This document shows, piece by piece, positions 12,600 through 24,399 of a stretch of 64,000 nt of DNA. Below the pieces are notes generated by a model, which worked only from the letters and a program-made list of their open reading frames with translations, was not told where the DNA came from and made no database searches. The stretch is from Marasmius tenuissimus. Taxonomy: Eukaryota > Basidiomycota > Agaricomycetes > Agaricales > Marasmiaceae. Each line of letters opens with the position of its first letter. The first letter of the stretch is position 1. The stretch covers positions 186,001 through 250,000 of the forward strand of contig JAQOTA010000051.1 of assembly GCA_029532415.1 (NCBI GenBank), given 5' to 3'. A program made the position numbers and the translations under genes.

Positions 12600-13680
12600 G
12601 TGAACCCGGAGAAGCTTGAAAACCGTCGTATCTGGTGGACGTGAACTTTCTTAGCACATGTCTCTTACTGAACAAACTCGTGAAGGTCAACTCACAATTC
12701 TTCCAGATACTTGAGTTGCCCATCGTTCACTGCTATCCCGGCTGGAATATTCTCTTTCAGGAGCTGGCTGCTGAACGTTCCCACCGAAGATCTAATCAAG
12801 AACAATCTGGGCCATCCGTGCCCCACGCTTCTTCGCTAACTCTTCGATACAGGGCAGAATCGCTTTGTCGGCCTCCGTCGATCCGCCTGGCCGTATGTTT
12901 CCCCCAGGGTCGAGCAAGAGTAGCCATTAGCAAGTGGCACCCAAGACAAGAACATATCTAGACACAAAATCATCAGCATGTGTCTCTTTCCGAGTAAAAT
13001 CACGGACGTTGAACTGACGGTTCTTCCAGAAACTGGCTTGCCCGTTCTCCCCTAGGCGCCCGATGCTCGAGATACCCACAATCGGACTCTAAGCGAGAGT
13101 AATCTGCGCTGTCGGTACCCCACGTTTCTTCGACAGAAGATATAGTCACTTTGTCCGTCGTCTAACCGCCTGATCGAGCATCGAGGAGGCGTGCAAGGGC
13201 ACCGGTAGCGGGTCACACCAAATCGATATGCAGGCATTCTCCGTTCGTACAAATTGTTGGATAGTAATTCGAGCAAATGGATGGTGATTCCACATATGTA
13301 CCTCAGGATGTGACAACGAAAGCAGTTTTGCGTGCTCACAAACCTGATCCGTCTGTTTTGTGCGGTGACTCTATTCAAGTGAGCGAATTTCCACTCTCTC
13401 ATCATGCTAGCACCGATGTAAAGAACCCTGCCACTTTAAACGAGATCGAGCGATGCCTTCATCGTCTCCAGCGGATATATGGCGGTCGTGACGGTAGATC
13501 AGGAGAACGATGTAGGATGTCTCCAGACGCTCGAGTAAGCTGGCGATTGCGTTGAAGATGACAGCATGAGAAAGGCCCCTCTGGTTGTTGGAGTGCTTGT
13601 GGTTTGTGCAAACGCTGGGCAGCGTAGGCCCTGACACCAGGCTCATCAGCGACGAGACTATAGCATTCCGTGGCGATGAT
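12600..13680 (-). pseudogene. Aldo-keto reductase 3' relic (S module, copy 1)
   Basis: On the minus strand, reading down from 13680, pieces match the middle and C-terminal parts of NADPH-dependent aldo-keto reductases: GLSHAVIFNAI.SLLERLETSYI (family GLSRTAIFNAV.ASLERLGTDYID), then MMREWKFAHLN (family SSM..WQFA), then the ER.MPAYRFG exon after an intron-like gap. Several frameshifts separate these pieces and there is no N-terminal half. The order agrees with decay of one gene in place. Equivalent relics are at 37780-38400, 49930-50970 and 62860-64000. Confidence 0.65.
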
Positions 13681-13949
13681 TGACTGGATTTGGAGGTTGT
13701 TGCATCATGTTGCTGGTCAAAGATGAATGACGAATCCTCTCATGTTGGGGTAACGTCCAATGCCTATGGCTCTGAGCGAAGTCGTGTGTATGCAACTGTC
13801 GATTCTGAGAGAAACTTTGTGTTATGGGTACGAGGTTGGGTCGGAGGGCGACGTCTACTCACAGACTCTGGGTTCAACCACAGTGAAGTCGAGTCATTTC
13901 TGCGAAAGTAGAGGATGTCGAAGACATCCATGGTATATTTTGTAACGTT

Positions 13950-14900
13950 GAGCCTGAAAGGTTGCGGATCAGGCGATATAAACGGGTCCCGAATTTTCAA
14001 CGAACCTCAGGATCAGGAGGGATCACCCCCCGCGGCGACCGTATGTAAGCTGGACCATTAATCCTGGGGGTGGGCTGGTTCCTAAAATCGGCATATTGGG
14101 TCGATTTGAGGACCAGGCGGTTCTTCAACTTCAAGAAGGCACCTCGCACAGATAAGCACATCTTTGACGCTGCTTGCAAAGACAGTGTCCGGTGGATCGA
14201 CGTGGGTCTTCAATCAAATGTTTCGAGGTAGACAGTTGGGGCGGCCGGGATCTGTTTGGTGTGTCAATCAGAATAAGGACACAATAAACATTCTGCAAGC
14301 CAGACACGCCTTGATCCCTTCTCCTTTCAGCTCGTTCTTCGTGGCTCTCCAAAGTGATGGGTCAGTCAAGATGGTGATAACAGATCTGGTACATGGTTTG
14401 AACATGATAGACGCGAACAGACACGACATGCTCACACTCACCCAGCATCTGATGCAGCATCGGTCGGCGAGTTGACAGACCTTATTGGAGGACCGGATGA
14501 ACCCAGCGACACCGCAGAGAATTCTAATACGAATGTCAGTTACGAAAAGTTCGCCGCCGTTACAATAGCTACGCACTTTGCGAGAAATCAGGCCACCGAG
14601 ATACGTTGGGAACCTTCCAATCGTACTGGATCATCGGCCTGGGCCAGTTCATGGTTGAGGAGTCGATTTCGTTCCATTTTCATTTTGTTTGGTCTCATTC
14701 GAGACTCAGTGCGTCGCGCCTGCAAGCCTAGAAGACCAAAATAGGTCGTGATATTTATTCCCGGCTCTGGTATCTTGAAAACCTTTGAGTGAAGTCCGAA
14801 GCCAAAATAACGCAATACGCACGATATTATACACCACAGACTTTGTCGCAAATCATCCCTGACCGTCGGGTGTCCACTGAAGGCATCTTGACCAAGATGG
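13950..14900. repeat. Module T, copy 1
   Basis: This module is shared with 26400-27450, 38600-39560 and 51200-52150, and in shorter form with 21360-21880 and 33990-34480. It contains conserved splice-like sites on both strands and a + strand reading of the type NDGSIRMAITDLVRGLDVID, but no copy has an uninterrupted frame over the full module. No family was recognised. Confidence 0.6.
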
Positions 14901-16160
14901 TGGTGAGTTGAGAACGCTGGAGATGTTTATACACGAGTAAGATGGTGGTGAAAGGTTTGCGGTACACGGAGAGGTCGTTATATTGATGGTTGGCAGTGTA
15001 TACGAGTCAGTGTAAGGTGAACATGGTGGTTGCGGTCGAGACTCGAGACGTTGGCAACCTCACAGTCGGAAGTAACGTGACCCAAATTTGCAAGCGGTTC
15101 TTCCAGGTGTCGACAGGCTCGATTTTCCATGTCTGTCGAGACCGACTGGTCTCGAGGTCACAGTCCAACTTCGGAGCATAGCCAAGTACATACCCACTCG
15201 CAGGCTCCTCTCTTACCCTCAGATCCCACACCTTTCCCCCCGCTACATCCTCGCACACGACACCTCAAGAAAGAATGGTTCATGAATACGGCCGCCAGAC
15301 ATATCAGATTTTTTCACAGGAAATGTGTCTATCCGCCACATCCACCACGCTCTACCAGTACCTCCGTACGCCAAAAGCCTCACTGCATCCCTCACCAAAC
15401 TATTCCGAATCTGCAGTACTTTGAAATCCCGAAGCTCATAAATTTGATCTCCTGGTCGTAACTCTCTGCATAGGATCCTCCTCGTCTGATGGGAAATAAT
15501 GGTCCACGTTATCGTTCTCGAGGTAACACCCACATCTCACAAACGGTGTTACCAGTTGGACTCAAGCCTTGATATAGATACTCTATGCCCAGCCATACTA
15601 CCGGCCAACCGTTCTCCTCTCGCAAACCGCCCTCACGCTTCTCTACCTGACTCTATCATCGCCTTGGACGCCTCGACCCTTCCTACGTCATCAAATTCTC
15701 TTCAATACCTCTTTCATCATCATTCTCATTCATGATGATTGCCTATACCCTCACCACCCTCAACGCCTTCGAACTCTCCGCCAACAATCTCGCAGAACTC
15801 TATGAAATTCAAACGAGCCTCCTCGATACTTCAAACCCACCGACCACCAAGCCCCAATCACATCACTCTCTTGACAACCTCAGCGCTGTTTGCCTCATGA
15901 ATGAAGCGCCGCAACCACCAGGCTCGTCAACTCTTCCATTACATCCCTTTATTGCCGGGTCCTACGTTGCCTCAACCTCAACCCAACTCCACCTCGCCAC
16001 AACCTATTGCCAACGATTCGGCGAACCAGCCCACTCCCTCGGTTACGTTTTACACGGATCCACTTGCTCTATGCTCAATGTCCCGTTCTCCTATTGAATT
16101 CTGCCTCATGATGAAATGGTTGGACCTTGAGCATTCTCGCCCCCCATCAGCAATATCTCA
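14900..16160. repeat. Module U, copy 1, with unrecognised + strand relic
   Basis: This module parallels 27450-28740, 39560-40830 and 52150-53770. On the + strand, frames near 15570-16097 (for example AFELSANNLAELYE) match the single open frame at 28048-28584, but here they are split by a frameshift near 15735. The stretch around 15285, where the third later copy carries an inserted element, is uninterrupted here and acts as an empty site. Confidence 0.6.
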
Positions 16161-16167
16161 ACCACTA

Positions 16168-16690
16168 TGTCAGAACTGGTCACATACCGCTGTTTAGGAG
16201 CAACAGGATCCTAGATATTCGTTCCGTTGTGAGTACTCTACTCAGTGGATGATTCGTGGAATCTATACTGACTGGCAGCCTCGCAGTTAGGACCGATGTT
16301 GATGAGCTTCAGTTCACCCGACTTCCGAGTGGAACGTGCGTGTTTGAACAACAGATGGTTAACTGGGCATGTGCCGATCGTTACGCGCAATCCATGGGTG
16401 AAGAACAATCTCTCGAAATCTCGAAGGCTGCTTAGGATTGAGGAATCAACACAATCAATACAGAAGTCGGAGCACATTATTTGCGTTGAAGGTGAGTAGT
16501 CGGGATCACTCATTATCAACCAACAATCTAGTACAACTACCCCAACACCAAGCGATTATCGCTTCGAGATGCTATGGGCTCGCTTGGCATCAGGGCTTAC
16601 GCTGACCCAAGTTTGCACGACCGTAGGCATTACCTCGACCAGAGAGCTATATCAAAATGCCGGCGGGTTAGATTTCTATTTTACAGTAGT
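16168..16690 (+). pseudogene. Aldo-keto reductase 5' relic upstream-tail of G2
   Basis: The + strand ATG at 16168 begins MSELVTYRCLGATG, matching the EYRRLGATGL start of NADPH-dependent aldo-keto reductases, but a stop follows at once. A GT-AG intron (donor about 16229, acceptor about 16286) leads to an exon starting LGPMLMSFSSPD (family LGPMSFGFG.P). Further on, LEISKAA is followed by TAG and TGA where paralogues read AAWDRGIN. The rest of the enzyme is missing. The fragment runs tail to tail into G2. Confidence 0.65.
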
Positions 16691-16924
16691 TTACCTACTT
16701 GTGCTGTGTAATATAGCGGAGTCGGCCGAATTATCGTCTTTCATCTTTCATCTTTTGTCGACTCAAGCTCTCTCGAGCAATCCTTGAGGCTCAGTCGGGG
16801 TCCCTTACATACCCATTCGTAGCAAAATGCCGGTCTTCAAAACTGTGCAGTATGTTCCAAGTAATGCTTCAAATGTAATAAATACAGTAACATGCACGGT
16901 AAATAATGTGAATTCAAGTCTCCA

Positions 16925-19900
16925 TTACACATTCTTGTCGGCGTCGGGTCCTCCCACCGCTGTCCCCTGCATAGGGCCACTTGCACTACCACTCGCAAAA
17001 TTCTCGGTTGCTACCGGTTGCTTTGGAATATTTTCCTGTTCTGCATCCTCAACAAGTGCACCTCGTTCATCAACTTCTCCAGGCCCAGGCTGCGGGGATG
17101 GTTTCAAACCAGAGCGGCCCTCCATCTGCTCGTCGCGGTCTACCTCTCCAGTATCTGTAATGTCTCTCGAGCTACCGCCGGAGTCCTCTGCCTGTGCTTC
17201 CGGTTGCGGTAGACTTTCACGAAGAGCGGGGGGGTCGATACCTTCGTGGAATATGTGCTTGAATTGATCTGGTGGCAGCTCTGGACGAGCCGCTTTAACC
17301 CGCTCTATGGCATCTCGCCAGCCCGTTCGATTATGACGACCAATGTATCTGTAAGTTTCCCAAACCTCCGCCAGGCAATTGTTCACGAAGGTGATCAGCT
17401 CCAGCCCTGCTGAAGACATCACAAGCGGCGAGATCTTTGATTCGCCAGGGCAGTGGGACGATTCGGCATTGGATTGGGGGTACTCGTTGATATGCTTCGA
17501 TAGAATTTCAACGAGTTCCTCCTTGTGCGAGACCCTTGCACCACCCCAATCTCTACTGAGTGAATCCAGATATCCAAAGTCAATCTCGGGATCTGTGGGA
17601 GATAGACCGTCCAACGTCTTCCTGAGCTTTGAAAGTGGGAGGGAGAAATAGCCGGGGATAACACCGAAGTGGTCTTCGGGAAGTTCGTGCACACGTCGTA
17701 TGATATCCACCGCCTCCATCCAATCATATACATTGTCATAAGATATACGCTTGTAGATGGCCCTGTCAAGTATGGTCCTATGCATATGGGATAGAAAATC
17801 GCGGCCAGCAGCTGATTTGACAAGCACTGAAGTGGTTGTTATGGGTAGATTCAGAGCATAATTCGGCGAAGATGCAATGATATACGGAGCCAGATTCATC
17901 ATCAAAGCCACCCAATTGTTGTCCCAGTTAACTGAGCTCTGTATAATTTCTGCGTATATACCCCAAAGGCGACCACGTAGATCATCGTCTGGAATTGCAT
18001 CAACGGTATCGAAAGGGATGGGGAAGAGTGGAGAGTCTCGAGCACTTTTGCTCCCGCCATTTGTTAACACATTGGTCCAATGTAGAAGGCGGTTAAGTTG
18101 TCCTGTTTCCCTTTCGTGGCGGAGGAATTGTATGTTTTCCCATGTCAAGTGATCATCAATGCCTCTATAAGAAAGTGTGGGATCGAGTGCTGCCTTGATG
18201 TCACCAACAGCCCACTCTCTCGTCGGGAGAAAGAACCATTGGTCAAAGATGGCGGGCATAACAAGATGCAGGGGAAAAGTCGACAGGATATTCCGGAGAT
18301 GGGGGATCATGTGTGGGCTGTCTCGGAGCTCTGCAACGAGCCAGCGGAATGCCTCGAGTTCATAAAATGGAGGGGCAAGGTCAATGCTTGAATGTTGGAG
18401 GAGTTCAAGATCAACAGATGTCCAATCTGAGAGACTATTTATTATTTCTCCGAAGGTTGACGTTGGTTTGTGAAAATTGCTATAGACAGACCAGGTAATC
18501 CAACGCCTATTGTAGAGAAACAATGCCACACGGCGCGGGAGACCGGAGATGTGAGAGATAAATCTGAAGACTTGGAACACAGCCCATGCCTGGGGCGATT
18601 TGTAGGGGCATATGTATTCCATGGGAGGTAGTGTCATGATGAAATCAACAGGCGAAAGGAAATGTTGAGAATATTCAGTGCGAGTTTGCATCTGTCTGAG
18701 CTCCCATGTAACTTGTCGTGCCTGTCGAATAACATCAACAGTGGGGATGATCGTAGTTCCAAAGTAGAAGGCAGCAGCAAATGCAACAACAGCCGTCGAA
18801 ATTTTGAACAGGACTGGCTGTCGTGTCCGCAAAAGCTCCAGCAGCCCAGCAAGAAAGAGGAAGAGTGCAAATTCGAGTAGCATTGGAAGGGAAGCAAGGA
18901 TCATTGGGACACGCCACTTCTCCAGGCTCTTATTTCGGAGCCACCGAAGCGCAAGTGCTTCAGACGGTGTGCGTGTGTGGGTATGCCGGCGATGCTCTCG
19001 GAGCCACTGTTTACAGAGAAGAGCAAACAGGGCATCGACGAGAGCGAGGATGAGGCTCAGGAACCATAGTATGTTGATTGCGACATCGGATGACGATACT
19101 TCAAACTCGTCAGGCTCAGGTATTGAGCTACCGTTCAACTGCCGAGATATCTGCTTCAGCATTACGACAGTAGTGTCTTCTGGTGCTTCTTGGAGCCATT
19201 GATACGATTCGATAGTGAAGGCGGTAACGACTGCAGAGAAAAGACCGGCCTAATATCCAAGACAAGGCATCAGTCTTCCGAAGATTACAACAATTCCGGG
19301 AAATCAGGCACATACAAAGACCAATAACGTGTCAATATCCTCCTTCCATCCTCCAACGAGTCCTTCATCCAACGAGGTAACCTCTGTCATGACAACATCC
19401 CAAGATTTCTCAAGTGTAGGGTTTTTAGGATCCTGGATGTGGATGAGCATTCGAACGAAGTCATTGGTAACGTGCTCACCAATGCCTCGTTAGGTGCATC
19501 TTTATTTCCTGCGGGTTTGTCGGTCTTCATACCGTCGGGCGGGTTTTGCCCTCCCGTTCCTGTATCCTGAGGAGTGAACAGTGAGGGAACTGTACGACCG
19601 ATCGGACATCGGCAAAGCCTTACCGTCCTCAATTCATCCTCGCCCTCGTGTTTGTCCGTAGCCTGAGGCAAGACTTCCTTGGCACTTGTAAAAGCCTGAG
19701 TAAAAACTCAATGAATGAGACTCGATTCACGCTGATGCAGAAAAGCTCGATCGTGGCAACTCACCGATGGTGCCGCGTCTGTTTCTCGCACCTCCGTATC
19801 ATCCGATGGTTTCGTTCCAAGTCCGACCTGAGCCAAAGGTAGGAAATCAACTAACAGCGATAAGTAACACGAATGTGTTGCTCACCTGTACAGGTTTTTC

Positions 19901-20226
19901 CTCCCGCGGAGGCTCATTTGCCGATTCACCTGCAATCTCCTTTGATGCGGCACCCGTAGACTGTGTAACAGAATATTGAACTCCTCAGTGTGTGATATGG
20001 ATGCAACAATTCGTATCCCTACCAGAGCGAGATTCTCTAGCGATGGCTGAGGTTCGTCGGATGTTGGAGGCTGCGAGTGCTGTGAAACAGCGCAGAGGAC
20101 GTAAGGTTGAGTGAGACGGCGCTCCAGAAAGTGCTTTCAACGTTGGAAACCCACCTGAATTTGAGGGGGAGTCGATTTTCTTGAGCTACGAGTCCTTTTA
20201 CTGGTAGGCGGGGTGTCTGAGGACAT
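16925..20226 (-). CDS. DUF6535 membrane protein G2 (8 exons, 955 aa)
   Basis: Exons on the minus strand: 20226-20155, 20079-20023, 19960-19886, 19827-19765, 19695-19624, 19566-19480, 19432-19316, 19249-16925. Introns are 47-75 bases, GT-AG, all phase 0. The start is ATG of MSSDTPPTSKR, with A at -3. The N-terminal 181 residues are hydrophilic, with KRTRSSRKS near residue 10. Exons 3-6 are of the type shared with G3 and differ from G1/G4/G5. Hydrophobic segments are expected near residues 174-196, 234-261, 295-321 and 326-350. A variable patch follows the motif SPQAWAVFQVFRFI. The tail ends GGPDADKNV. A single-frame search would miss residues before 19162, because intron 7 ends TATTAG and puts a stop just upstream of exon 8. 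Membrane location is predicted; function is unknown. Confidence 0.9.
18578..19231. repeat. Tract identical to 43283-43936 in G4
   Basis: About 650 bases of exon 8 of G2, covering the four hydrophobic segments, show no difference by eye from the same part of G4. The flanks on both sides differ. This marks a recent copying event between the two genes. Confidence 0.8.
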
Positions 20227-20310
20227 AGTGCGAGAGAACTCCTGGTCGCAACGTGCATCCGGCGTGCGTAGTTCAACTAAGATAGCTCCCAGCACGCGAC
20301 CGGCCCGCCC

Positions 20311-20320
20311 ATAAATATAC
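20311..20320 (-). promoter_or_regulatory. TATA-like box of G2
   Basis: Read on the minus strand this is GTATATTTAT, about 85-94 bases before the ATG at 20226, followed by a GGGCGGGC stretch. The same arrangement occurs in front of G3. The position suits a basidiomycete core promoter. The transcription start is not known. Confidence 0.45.
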
Positions 20321-20410
20321 CCTAACTGGGTCAGGCAACTACTGTCCCACGACCCTCCCCTGAACGACGCTTCAACTTTGCTTCAACTTCAACTTGCCAG
20401 AGCGTTCTCT

Positions 20411-20432
20411 GTTCGGATTCCGGAATCCGAAC
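20411..20432. promoter_or_regulatory. Perfect 22-base palindrome upstream of G2
   Basis: The left half is GTTCGGATTCC and the right half its exact complement, with no spacer. It lies 185 bases before the G2 start, between G2 and the divergent + strand fragment. The same palindrome is at 33032-33053 before G3. Upstream of G4 and G5 only shortened GTTC.GAAC forms remain (about 45135 and 58100). A dimeric protein-binding site is possible but unproven. Confidence 0.5.
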
Positions 20433-20434
20433 GG

Positions 20435-21880
20435 CCATCTTGTCTCTGAGCTCATTGCTACTATCCGTCTTTGCACGCCCCTTTCTAACTCATACATTCC
20501 GTTCACACATTTACTATGGATTAATCACCAACAGTAGAGGCGATGGAGAATCATCGATATGGCAGGTTGCTTTTGATGGGCAGTGGGTTGTAGCAGGCAT
20601 GGCTCGATTGATGAGACTACGAACGTGCCGATGGGACGCCCACCCCGGCACGGAAGTTCGAGCTTGAGAAAGGTATTACATTGATTCATTGTCCAATTCC
20701 AACCTCAAACGCCTCATGGTTTGAATACGACCCCAAACAAGCCCAGGAGCGTATCTGGACGTGAAAATGGTCAGCATGCGTCTCTCGTCAAACAGACTCA
20801 TGGAAGTTTGACTCACGGTTCTACCCGATACTTAACTTCTCCATCGTTCAGTACCAGCCCAGAGGGAATACTCTCCACCAAGCACTGAATGATAGACCCA
20901 CAATGCGGTGACTGTCGATCTTCCTCCAAATCCAAGTAAAAGCAACTCTTCGACATGAGATATAATCGGCTTCTCGGCCACGTATTCGGCCATAGTTGAC
21001 CTGCTCGATCGCGCGGCTGTGGTATAGTCAATCCGGATCGAACTCGCAATAAACCAACAATTCCCGAACCTACAAATCGCCGCATGTCAATTGTGAGAGA
21101 CATGAGGGGCCGATTCCACATACGCACCTCTTCGCGAGACAACATCGAATGCTCGTTTTGAACCTCTACAGACTTCGCCTACGTGCAGCAACTTCGTTCA
21201 AGTGATCCAGCTGTCATGCTCTCCGAATCGAGCTAGCGCCGGTGTGACGGACTTTGCCACTTGAGAGAAACGAGGTCGTGCAGATCATTCATCATCTCTT
21301 TAACAATCGTGACGGCGACTTTGAAGGAGGTAAGGGAGTCGTCAATTTTGGAGGTGGGCTGGATCCTAAAGTCGGCTTCAAGTTGGGATTTCTTGGTGGC
21401 TGGACGGTTCTTCAAGTTCAGAAGGGCACCTTTACCCGACAAACACACCGCTTGCAAAGACAGTGCTTGATAGAGCGTTATGGACATGGGATCAGACGCT
21501 TTGAGGATAGCTGGGATATCCAGAACCTGCCTTACGTGGTCAGAACAATATGATTCGCGGTTCAGAACCCACACGCCAAACACACCTTGGTCCATTCTCC
21601 TCTCAACGAGCGTTTCGTAGCTTTCCAGTCATGGGTCCATATTATTAGTCAGTATAGCCGTAATGTATCTGGTCCGTCGGGTAGGTTGATAGACGCGAAT
21701 GCAACGCGATACGCTCATATTCACCCCAGCATTTGTTGCAACCTCGTTGGCGAGAAGGCGACCATATCGAAGGATCATTTGACTCTTGAGCCTAAAAACG
21801 TTGCGGATAATCCTAATGTAAAGGGTCAAAACAGATTCAGCCCTGTTCCGATTGCTACATACCTTACGAGAAGTAAGGGA
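20435..21880. repeat. Module V, copy 1: condensed W-R-S-T fusion
   Basis: This looks like a deletion derivative of the fuller units. A piece like the start of module W (bases near 20520-20555, compare 45215-45250) passes directly into the WD-like piece of module R (20557-20605), then into the aldo-keto reductase 3' part (S) and a short T. The same fusion is present at 33055-34480, so it predates the duplication that produced G2 and G3. Confidence 0.55.
20813..21360 (-). pseudogene. Diverged aldo-keto reductase 3' relic in module V
   Basis: On the minus strand the upper end reads VKEMMNDLHDLVS, matching the family EETMKALHDLV, and below it LSREEVRM matches the YSLLYREEERE exon end. The following pieces (KPIISHVEELLLLG) resemble the C-terminal exon with its EADKEII.RVEELA pattern. 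Frameshifts and missing exons make it non-functional. The copy at 33431-33990 has the same damage pattern. Confidence 0.5.
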
Positions 21881-22230
21881 TTTTGGTCGTGGTAGTGGGT
21901 GGAAAGGAAACGGCGAGGGGCACGGGCGCTTCGGTGGACAACTCTCACCCTCCCACCTCCATCGTCATTTTGGCCAATTCGGATCGTTCGCTGCTCGCAC
22001 CTCCTTTCGTTTGACACTCTTCTCGACCCATGCAAGCTCGTTCGAAACTTCGCGCCTGGCCAACGCTCTCTTGCCGGGATTCGGGATGGAGGTCACAAGT
22101 GGGGACGGAATGGGCATGGATAGATGCGATGGGGCAGTCGTAGGTGTGTCTAAATGTGCATTCTCGATAATAGCGACTGGTACTGAGTACTGAACAGTCA
22201 GAATGAAGGCTTCTGATTCACTCTCAAGTT
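21880..22230. repeat. Module X (matches 24560-24800, 34480-34800)
   Basis: This short repeat begins with GGTCGTGGTAGTGGGTG, followed by AAAGGAAAC. It occurs twice between G2 and G3 and, in full and shortened forms, at 34480-34800 and 34890-35050. It has a Pro/Thr-rich + strand reading (TLTLPPPSSF). No function was recognised. Confidence 0.5.
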
Positions 22231-24340
22231 CACGGCGACTTAACTACTCCACAACTTGATTTTGTCAAACCTCTTCCTGGTAATTCTAATGTCAACCTCC
22301 GCGATACCAACTCCAAGACTCGCAAATTCATGAGGTTGTTAGCGCTCTTGAGAGCCCATGCATGGAAAGCCACACAACTAGGTTTCCATGCTGCTACAGC
22401 TGCACTTGTTCGGCATGCAGTCTTTCCCGCCGAGGTCACCAAAGACGACGTTGTTACCTTGCTAAAGACGTCACCGGAGACCAATATAACTTTGAACAAG
22501 CGATGTCCTCCCAAGTTCTGTCTCCTCCACAAGACACAGATTCTGTTACTCATTCACCCTTATCTACCCTATCCGAAACCTTTGTCTTGAAAAGGTTCGA
22601 CGTCTCCCATCTGAGTGCTCGGAAATTGTCAAAACGGGGTTACGGGATACGATCACGCTCTCCAGCTTTCGCCCGACCCCAGTGACAGAACCGCCTCCGT
22701 TCAAGCGGACGACATCAATGGGATCGCCACTGAAGGGTGACGGTTGGGGCGCCGCGATACACAGGACGTTTACTCGAAAGCTCTCGTTTCCGTTCAAAAT
22801 GCCGAATGGCCAGACCGACTACCGCAAGCCCACTTTGCCTCCAACCACCTGTCATTTCGCTGTTACTCTCCGCAGATGTTGTCCCAAATGGAAGATAGCG
22901 ACCGCGGTCGCAAGCCCTGCCCATCGAATCTCCTCGACCGCCGTGGTCTGGCTGTACCTTCTTGGTACATCGGGCTCATAGTCTCGGGTCGATAAATTCT
23001 GGTCTTTCGTACTGAGTACCATTCTGAACGTGTCACTGGTATCAACAATAACTCGAACTCAAGCGTGTATTGGCTCCGGGCCATTCAAACCGTAAGCCCC
23101 TACTCCATCGCGCTCGGTAGCCAAGCTACGTGTGCTTCTAGTTTCATTCTTTAGGTCCTAAATCAAATCATTGATCTCCGACCTTTCCTTCGGTAGCGAC
23201 CTAAAGTTGAAGGTATATCCGAGATTATGATGGTATGTACGCGCAACCATCTTCACGAACCGACGACGGGTGAGCTCTATTTGTGTCTCTCTGCTTCGCC
23301 GGAGATCTTCATCTCATCGATTCTTACGCATTAGGTGTGGCCGAGACATCGTTCTCTTCAAAACCCATTCAGGAGGAAGGCTTAGAGAGACTGACATGGG
23401 TCTCAACGCCCACCACCACGACAACGTCACGCTGCCAATACCACCATGTCAACACCAACCTCATGGTGCCTTATGTATCCCAAAGTAGTGTTGTCAATCT
23501 TTGTAGCCGTCGTGGTGACCTTCAAACCAATATATTTTTTGTATCTGTATACTCTACGATTAGAGCTCGTCGGATTCGCCTTGGAGCCAACGTGAGTGTT
23601 CTATCGATTGAGCTGATGATTATACGATGCCCGTTGCTTCAGGATCTCTTTATCCTCTGCGGGGTCTTGGGGCCGCTGTACACCTTTTGATCCATCAAAG
23701 TATTCCATTCCTGTTGATTAACTTGATGCAAAACTCACCTTCATCGACCGTCACTTCCTGTCTCCACCGCCCTTGCTTTGTTTTCATTCCCCCTCTCCAA
23801 TGTCGGCCCTTCTACACCTGTGTGGGCCCGAGCTAAATACTTAGATTCGTTGGCCTCGAGCCAGTTGACGGAATTTCAATTCTGGAGGGCTTCAGCGCAG
23901 ATGCAGTCGGTCGCGAGCTCGATGGTTTTGAATAAGGCTGCAGAGGCGGCTCGGTCGCGTCAAGAAATATGCAGTTTTCTCGTTTAAGGATTCGACATCG
24001 AGAGGTGAGCGAAATTGGAGATATTGAAGGAGGGTGAATTAATTTGGGGATCTATCGACGTAGGAAGTTGAACGAGTGTAAGGTTTCAGTTGATGAAAGC
24101 CAGGAGATCGTCAATGATGGGGGACGAAAGAACTTTGACCTACTCACGCATTGACCAGGTCGGTATCTCCGTCCCGAGTGCCTGGCTTGACCTCCAAGTT
24201 CAATGTCAACCACGACGCCCGTCTCCCCAGTCTACTGGCTTAGAGGCCCCAACTTCTCCTTGCGACTGCACCGGTACTCGAACGCCTCAACTCAAGTGGA
24301 CGACGCCGCTACCCAAGCACAGCGCTCAGGTGGTATGAAC
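22230..24340. repeat. Module Q, copy 2
   Basis: This is the second copy of the segment at 2690-5050. Here the + strand reading LLALLRAHAWKATQLGFHAA continues into RHAVFPAEVTKDDVVTLLKT before a frameshift. That makes it slightly more complete than copy 1 at the left end, and more damaged at the right. No known family was recognised, and no intact frame runs through. Confidence 0.55.
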
Positions 24341-24399
24341 GAGAATTTTGTCATCGGTGGGCGTTTGACGGCCCTCTTCTCTCTTCTCTTCTCTTAGCT

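Noticed and set aside
13950..14900. Module T as the missing N-terminal half of the minus-strand aldo-keto reductase
   Set aside because: No YRRLG, GINTIDTA or SERIIG-type motif could be read on the minus strand in any of the four copies.
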